NCBI GenBank assembly: GCA_026984595.1
Contig: JALSRW010000493.1
Location: forward strand, 1-8,675
Origin: Alphaproteobacteria bacterium
Lineage (GTDB): Bacteria > Pseudomonadota > Alphaproteobacteria > Geminicoccales > Geminicoccaceae
Length of the DNA stretch: 8,675 nucleotides
Direction: 5' to 3'
The notes beneath the pieces are model-generated. The model did no database searches. It was not told the DNA's origin and saw only the letters and a list, made by a program, of their open reading frames with translations. Shown piece by piece: positions 5,617-8,675 of the stretch (position 1 is the first letter of the stretch; each line of letters starts with the position of its first letter). Position numbers and translations under genes: made by a program.

Positions 5617-6342
5617 ATGACCCCTTCCATCAAGGCCGTTCTGTTCGACAAGGACGGGACGCTCATCGACTTCCGGGCCACTTGGGTGGCGGCCTATCGC
5701 GGCGTCACCGAAGAACTCGCCGAGAAGGCGGGTGGCGGCCGCGAGCTCGCCGACAGGCTGCTGCGACGGGCCGGATACGATCCCGACACCGACAGCTTCG
5801 CCGAGGACAGCCCGCTCCTCTGGGCCACCTGCGACCTGGTGACGGCATTGTGGGCGGCCGATCCGGCCCTCGAACATCTGGGGGACGTGCATGGTGTCGT
5901 CCAGGAACATTTCGGTGATCACCGGCGCTACCCGCCGGTACCCATCGGCGATCTCCCCGGCCTCCTCGAGCGCCTGCGCTCCCGCCGGCTGTCGCTGGGT
6001 ATCGCCACCATGGACAGCACCGAAAAGGCGCGGGCGACCGCCGCCAGCCTGGGCATCGAGGAGCATTTCGATTTCATCGTCGGCGCCGATGCCGGCCACG
6101 GTTGCAAGCCCGAACCGGGCATGGTGCACGCCTTCTGCGAAGCGGTCGGGTGCGAACCCGCCGAGACGCTGGTGGTGGGCGACAGCCGTGCCGATCTGGC
6201 CATGGCCCGCAACGCCGGCTGCGGCGCGGCGGTGGCGGTGCGCACCGGCGGTACGCCGGACCGCCTGCTGGCGGAGCTCGCCGATGTGGTGATCGAAGAC
6301 GTGCAGGAGCTCGACGCGCTGCTCGACCGTCTGGCCGCCTGA
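5617..6342 (+). CDS. HAD-superfamily hydrolase, phosphoglycolate-phosphatase-like
   Basis: Mg-dependent phosphatase of the haloacid dehalogenase superfamily, 241 aa, cytoplasmic. All four motifs are present: nucleophile D11 and acid/base D13 in FDKDGTL; T131 in GIATMDS; K164 in GCKPEPGM; D189 and D193 in VVGDSRADLAM. A helical cap domain sits between motifs I and II (roughly 17-110), as in phosphoglycolate phosphatase and its relatives. The ATG at 5617 is chosen because the family begins a few residues before the DxD motif. An in-frame ATG at 5557 overlaps the -10 box, and another at 5590 would add nine unconserved residues. The site upstream, GGCGG, is weak. The ydbH-like gene follows after 17 nt, so they likely share a transcript. 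Substrate cannot be fixed from sequence; 2-phosphoglycolate, another phosphomonoester or a housecleaning substrate are all possible. Confidence 0.87.
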   Translation: MTPSIKAVLFDKDGTLIDFRATWVAAYRGVTEELAEKAGGGRELADRLLRRAGYDPDTDSFAEDSPLLWATCDLVTALWAADPALEHLGDVHGVVQEHFGDHRRYPPVPIGDLPGLLERLRSRRLSLGIATMDSTEKARATAASLGIEEHFDFIVGADAGHGCKPEPGMVHAFCEAVGCEPAETLVVGDSRADLAMARNAGCGAAVAVRTGGTPDRLLAELADVVIEDVQELDALLDRLAA

Positions 6343-6359
6343 CGGGCGCCTGCCGGCCG

Positions 6360-7655
6360 ATGAAGGCGGGCTTCGCCGTTCTCCTCACCCTCTTTCTGCT
6401 GCCCTCGCATCCGGCCCGTGCGGCACCCCTCGAACGGCTCGCCGCTCTGGCGGATGCGCTCGCCGGGGTCCGCCAGCTCTCGATCGCCGGGATGCGCATC
6501 GCCCGCGAGGAAGGGCCGGGCTTCGTCCTGTCGGGCCTCGAGCTCCAACTCCCCGATCGCTCCGAGCCCGCCTACCGCCTGCGGATCGCGAAATTCGCCG
6601 AGGATGCGAAACGCCCACGCCTGGCCCCGCTCCGCCTCGATCTCATCGCCACCCCTTCCGGCCCGGAGATGCGCGTTTCCGGCAGCATCACCGTACCCGA
6701 CACAGCCGTGCGCATCCGCCTCGAAGGGGAGCAGGACATGGCCCGCGGCCGCGGGCTGCTGCGGGTCGACAGCGGCCGGATCCGCTTCCTCCCGGGCGGG
6801 CTCCAGCCCTCGGATCTGTTCCCGGCGTTCGGCAACCTTCTCGAGGAAGTGCAGGGCAGCGTCGGTTTCCTCGCCCGGCTGCAATGGGGGGAACGTTCCC
6901 GCCAGCTCGCCGAACTGACCATCCACGATCTCTCCTTCCTCCTGGCCGGCGTTCCCGTCTCCGGTCTGCGCACGAGCATCGCCTTCGACCGGCTGCTTCC
7001 TCCTTCGACCCTGCCCGCCCAGGAGATCACCATCTCCCGCATCGGCACCGGATTGCCGCTCGAGCAGGGCCGTATCCTTTTCGCACTATCCGAAGGGACG
7101 CGTCTCGCCGTCGCGCGCATGGTGTTCTCCCTCGCCGGAGGCGAGCTGCGGGCGCTTCCCTTCACGCTCGATCTTGCCCGACCGGAGGTCCTGGTCACAT
7201 TGGAAGCCCGCGGACTGGCGCTGGAAACGCTGCTGGCCCATGCCGGGCTGCCGGGCCTGCGCGGCGAAGGGACGCTCGACGGCCGCCTCGCCGCCCGCAT
7301 TTCGCGAGCCGCGGTGATCCTCGAGGAGGGCCGCCTCGCCGCCCGCGGTCCCGGCAGGCTGCGTTACCGGCCCGAGACACCGCCACCCGTCTCCGATCCA
7401 CAGATGCTCCTGCTGCTGCAGGCCATCCGAAACTTCCATTTCACCCGCCTCGAGGCTAGTGTCGAGGGCAACCTTCTGGACGAGCTTCGGGTGACCATCG
7501 GCCTGTCCGGCAGCAACCCAGATTTCTACGAGGGCTACCCTGTCGCACTCAATGTCACCTTCGAAGGCCCTCTCGGCGCCCTGCTCGGCAGCGGCATCCG
7601 GGCCTACCGGCTGCCCGCCGAGATCGAACGGCGGCTCCGGAAGAAGGCCCGCTGA
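6360..7655 (+). CDS. ydbH: YdbH-like AsmA-family envelope protein (short form)
   Basis: Predicted periplasmic lipid-transport-related protein. In E. coli YdbH is an AsmA-like protein that forms an intermembrane bridge with the lipoprotein YnbE. The family call rests on the C terminus, where NFHFTRLEAS, GSNPDFYEGYPVALNVTFEG and the basic end resemble YdbH, and on the ynbE- and ydbL-like genes directly after it. The body is rich in alternating hydrophobic beta-strand-like segments with LEARGL and GEGTLDGRL repeats typical of AsmA-like folds. Length is 431 aa; E. coli YdbH is near 880, so this is about half size. The N terminus (MKAGFAVLLTLFLLPSHPARA) looks like a cleavable Sec signal with A-R-A before cleavage, where E. 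coli has a membrane anchor. No good ribosome binding site precedes the ATG, so coupling to the upstream phosphatase gene is likely. The frame is intact. Confidence 0.75.
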   Translation: MKAGFAVLLTLFLLPSHPARAAPLERLAALADALAGVRQLSIAGMRIAREEGPGFVLSGLELQLPDRSEPAYRLRIAKFAEDAKRPRLAPLRLDLIATPSGPEMRVSGSITVPDTAVRIRLEGEQDMARGRGLLRVDSGRIRFLPGGLQPSDLFPAFGNLLEEVQGSVGFLARLQWGERSRQLAELTIHDLSFLLAGVPVSGLRTSIAFDRLLPPSTLPAQEITISRIGTGLPLEQGRILFALSEGTRLAVARMVFSLAGGELRALPFTLDLARPEVLVTLEARGLALETLLAHAGLPGLRGEGTLDGRLAARISRAAVILEEGRLAARGPGRLRYRPETPPPVSDPQMLLLLQAIRNFHFTRLEASVEGNLLDELRVTIGLSGSNPDFYEGYPVALNVTFEGPLGALLGSGIRAYRLPAEIERRLRKKAR

Positions 7656-7827
7656 ACGGGCCGCGGCGGCGTTCCTGCTGCTGCTCGCCGCTTGTCAGCC
7701 GACGGTACGGGTGGAGGCTCCCAAGGAGCCGATCACCATCAACCTGAACGTCAAGATCGAGCAGGAAGTGCGGATCAAGGTCGAGAAAGATGTGGAAACC
7801 CTCCTCGAGAACAAGGACCTCTTCTGA
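7552..7827 (+). CDS. ynbE: YnbE-like outer-membrane lipoprotein (start uncertain)
   Basis: Small lipoprotein partner of YdbH. The mature part fits YnbE well: lipobox LLAAC with Cys encoded at 7693-7695, then 44 residues containing EAPKEPITINLNVKIEQEV, RIKVEKDVETLLENKDLF. In E. coli YnbE is an outer-membrane lipoprotein that joins YdbH to build the bridge. The start is a problem: the only ATG/GTG/TTG in frame before the lipobox is the ATG at 7552, which gives a 91-aa precursor with the Cys at residue 48 and overlaps ydbH by 104 nt. The hydrophobic core (AAAAFLLLLAA) is preceded by RRPAER, a normal basic n-region, so real translation probably begins nearer, at a non-standard codon, or the GC-rich stretch holds a sequence error. 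The 3' end overlaps ydbL by 38 nt. Identity confident, 5' boundary not. Confidence 0.8.
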   Translation: MSPSKALSAPCSAAASGPTGCPPRSNGGSGRRPAERAAAAFLLLLAACQPTVRVEAPKEPITINLNVKIEQEVRIKVEKDVETLLENKDLF

Positions 7828-8179
7828 CCGTCTGCGCCTGCGGCGGCGGCGCCTTCCGGCCGTGCTGGGCGGCGCCCTTCTGCTCGGTCTGGCGGCCCCG
7901 GCCTGGGCGCTGACCCTCGCCGAGGCCAAGGCCAAGGGCTGGGTCGGCGAGCGGATCGACGGCTATCTCGGACTGGTGGATTCCAAGGCGCCACCCGAGG
8001 CCAGGGCCCTGGTCGAGGAGATCAACGCCAAACGGCGCAAGGCCTACGAGGCGATCGCCAGGAAGAACGGAGTGTCCGTCGAGGCGGTGGCGGCCATCGC
8101 CGGCGAGAAGGCCATCGCCAAGACCCCTCGCGGCCAGTATGTGATGGGGGCCGACGGCAAATGGCGCCGCAAGAAGTGA
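7790..8179 (+). CDS. ydbL: YdbL-like periplasmic protein (DUF1318)
   Basis: Small periplasmic protein that accompanies YdbH and YnbE; in E. coli it is linked to that bridge, possibly as a chaperone. The precursor is 129 aa. A very basic n-region (RLRLRRRR, about 14-21) precedes a hydrophobic core and a signal-peptidase site at PAWA-LT (after about 40). The mature 89 aa shows the family pattern: LTLAEAKAKGWVGERIDGYLG, EINAKRRKAYEAIARKNG, GEKAI and GQYVMGADGKWRRK. The ATG at 7790 lies inside ynbE and has AAGG at 7777-7780, 9 nt upstream, plus GAGAAAG next to it. A GTG at 7862 would leave a signal peptide with no positive charge, so the ATG is preferred. The 38-nt overlap with ynbE suggests translational coupling. 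The family call is secure. Confidence 0.87.
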   Translation: MWKPSSRTRTSSDRLRLRRRRLPAVLGGALLLGLAAPAWALTLAEAKAKGWVGERIDGYLGLVDSKAPPEARALVEEINAKRRKAYEAIARKNGVSVEAVAAIAGEKAIAKTPRGQYVMGADGKWRRKK

Positions 8180-8189
8180 CCGCCGGCAC

Positions 8190-8212
8190 GGCCCCGGCCT
8201 GACGCCGGGCCC
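8190..8212 (+). other. GC-rich stem-loop between ydbL and dedA
   Basis: CCCGGC (8193-8198) pairs with GCCGGG (8204-8209) around CTGAC; the stem can extend by two pairs past one mismatch. There is no T-tract. It may attenuate read-through from ydbL into the DedA gene, or be simple GC-rich spacer. Confidence 0.25.
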
Positions 8213-8248
8213 GGCGCCGGCGGCCGGGCGGACGGCGGAGAAGCCGGC

Positions 8249-8675
8249 ATGAACTCCTCCTGGATCGCCGCCGTCCTCGCCTTCGCCGCGGCACATCCGC
8301 ATCTTCTGGGGGTCCTGGTCTTCCTCGCGGCCGCCTCGGAGGCGATCGTGCTGGTCGGGGCGCTGGTGCCGGGGACCGCCCTGATCCTCGCCATCGCCGG
8401 CATCGTCGGGGCGGCGCACGGCCCGGTGATGGATCTCGTTCTCTGGGCCACCGCGGGCGCCATCGTCAGCGACGGGCTGTCCTTCTGGATCGGCCATCGC
8501 TACGGATCGCATCTCCGCAATCTGTGGCCGTTCCGCAACCGGCCCGAGCTGCTCGAAGCCGGCGAGCGCTTCTTCGCCCGACATGGCGGCAAGAGCGTGT
8601 TCCTCGCACGCTTCCTGCCCGGCGTGCGGGCGGTGGTGCCGGTGGTGGCCGGCATGGTCGGCATGCCGCTCGCCC
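8249..8675 (+). CDS. DedA/VTT-family membrane protein, 5' part (3' end outside window)
   Basis: Polytopic inner-membrane protein of the DedA family, which includes undecaprenyl-phosphate and phospholipid flippases or scramblases. The first 142 codons are visible. Features: hydrophobic segments at about 7-28, 33-55 and 60-80; re-entrant region with E31 and PGTALILAIAG; GAIVSDGLSFWIGHRYG (about 70-86); and RHGGKSVFLARFLPGVR (111-127), with R121 and R127 matching the conserved arginine pair of DedA proteins. The wording around FFARHGGKSVFLARF is like that of DedA proteins fused to a C-terminal PAP2 phosphatase, but any such domain would lie beyond the window. The ATG has GGAG at 8237-8240, 8 nt upstream. 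It follows ydbL after 69 nt and may share its transcript. The residue equal to E. coli YqjA Asp51 is Thr43 here. Family confident, transported lipid unknown. Confidence 0.88.
   Translation, partial: MNSSWIAAVLAFAAAHPHLLGVLVFLAAASEAIVLVGALVPGTALILAIAGIVGAAHGPVMDLVLWATAGAIVSDGLSFWIGHRYGSHLRNLWPFRNRPELLEAGERFFARHGGKSVFLARFLPGVRAVVPVVAGMVGMPLA

Noticed and set aside
7640..7700. Programmed frameshift making a YdbH-YnbE fusion
   Set aside because: No slippery heptamer or following pseudoknot was evident. YdbH ends naturally in a basic tail, and YnbE needs its own signal peptide and lipobox.
1..8675. CRISPR arrays, insertion sequences, tRNA/rRNA genes, integration sites
   Set aside because: No spaced direct repeats, transposase-like frame, terminal inverted repeats or RNA gene pattern found on reading both strands.

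Overview
The window looks like chromosomal DNA from a high-GC alphaproteobacterium, probably of Rhodospirillales type. Three things point there: a SAM-II riboswitch in front of an O-acetyltransferase-type metA, a bL32 protein of the cysteine-free form common in alphaproteobacteria, and a DedA protein of the kind often fused to a PAP2 phosphatase. Base composition looks even throughout. I see no mobile element, CRISPR array, tRNA or rRNA. The genes are core or conserved accessory functions, and most of the novelty lies in regulation and gene architecture.

Layout, left to right. (a) The 3' part of a two-domain ABC permease of the 2-aminoethylphosphonate type (+). (b) rpmF, encoding bL32 (+), behind its own candidate promoter and a GC-rich hairpin. 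(c) A leftward pair: gloB (hydroxyacylglutathione hydrolase), then an acetylpolyamine amidohydrolase/class II histone-deacetylase-like protein 26 nt downstream. (d) Diverging from gloB, a SAM-dependent methyltransferase (+), whose end lies 4 nt from the end of the convergent metA (-). (e) metA, with a leader holding a perfect TTGACA -35 box, a SAM-II aptamer and a plausible translational switch that masks a strong Shine-Dalgarno. (f) A rightward block: a phosphoglycolate-phosphatase-like HAD hydrolase, a short YdbH-like protein, a YnbE-like lipoprotein, a YdbL-like periplasmic protein, and the 5' part of a DedA membrane protein.

How they work together. gloB detoxifies the glutathione adduct of methylglyoxal. 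metA carries out the committed step of methionine synthesis and should be repressed by SAM, the end product of that pathway. ydbH-ynbE-ydbL form the conserved AsmA-like envelope module; in E. coli YdbH and YnbE form an intermembrane bridge for outer-membrane lipid homeostasis. Here YdbH is only 431 aa, about half the E. coli length, has a signal-peptide-like N terminus, and overlaps ynbE, which lacks an obvious start codon next to its lipoprotein signal. The DedA protein downstream is also an envelope-lipid-related membrane protein.

The most useful observations are the mutually exclusive pairings in the metA leader and the compact, overlapping ydbH-ynbE-ydbL cluster. I did not find a clearly new multi-gene system.
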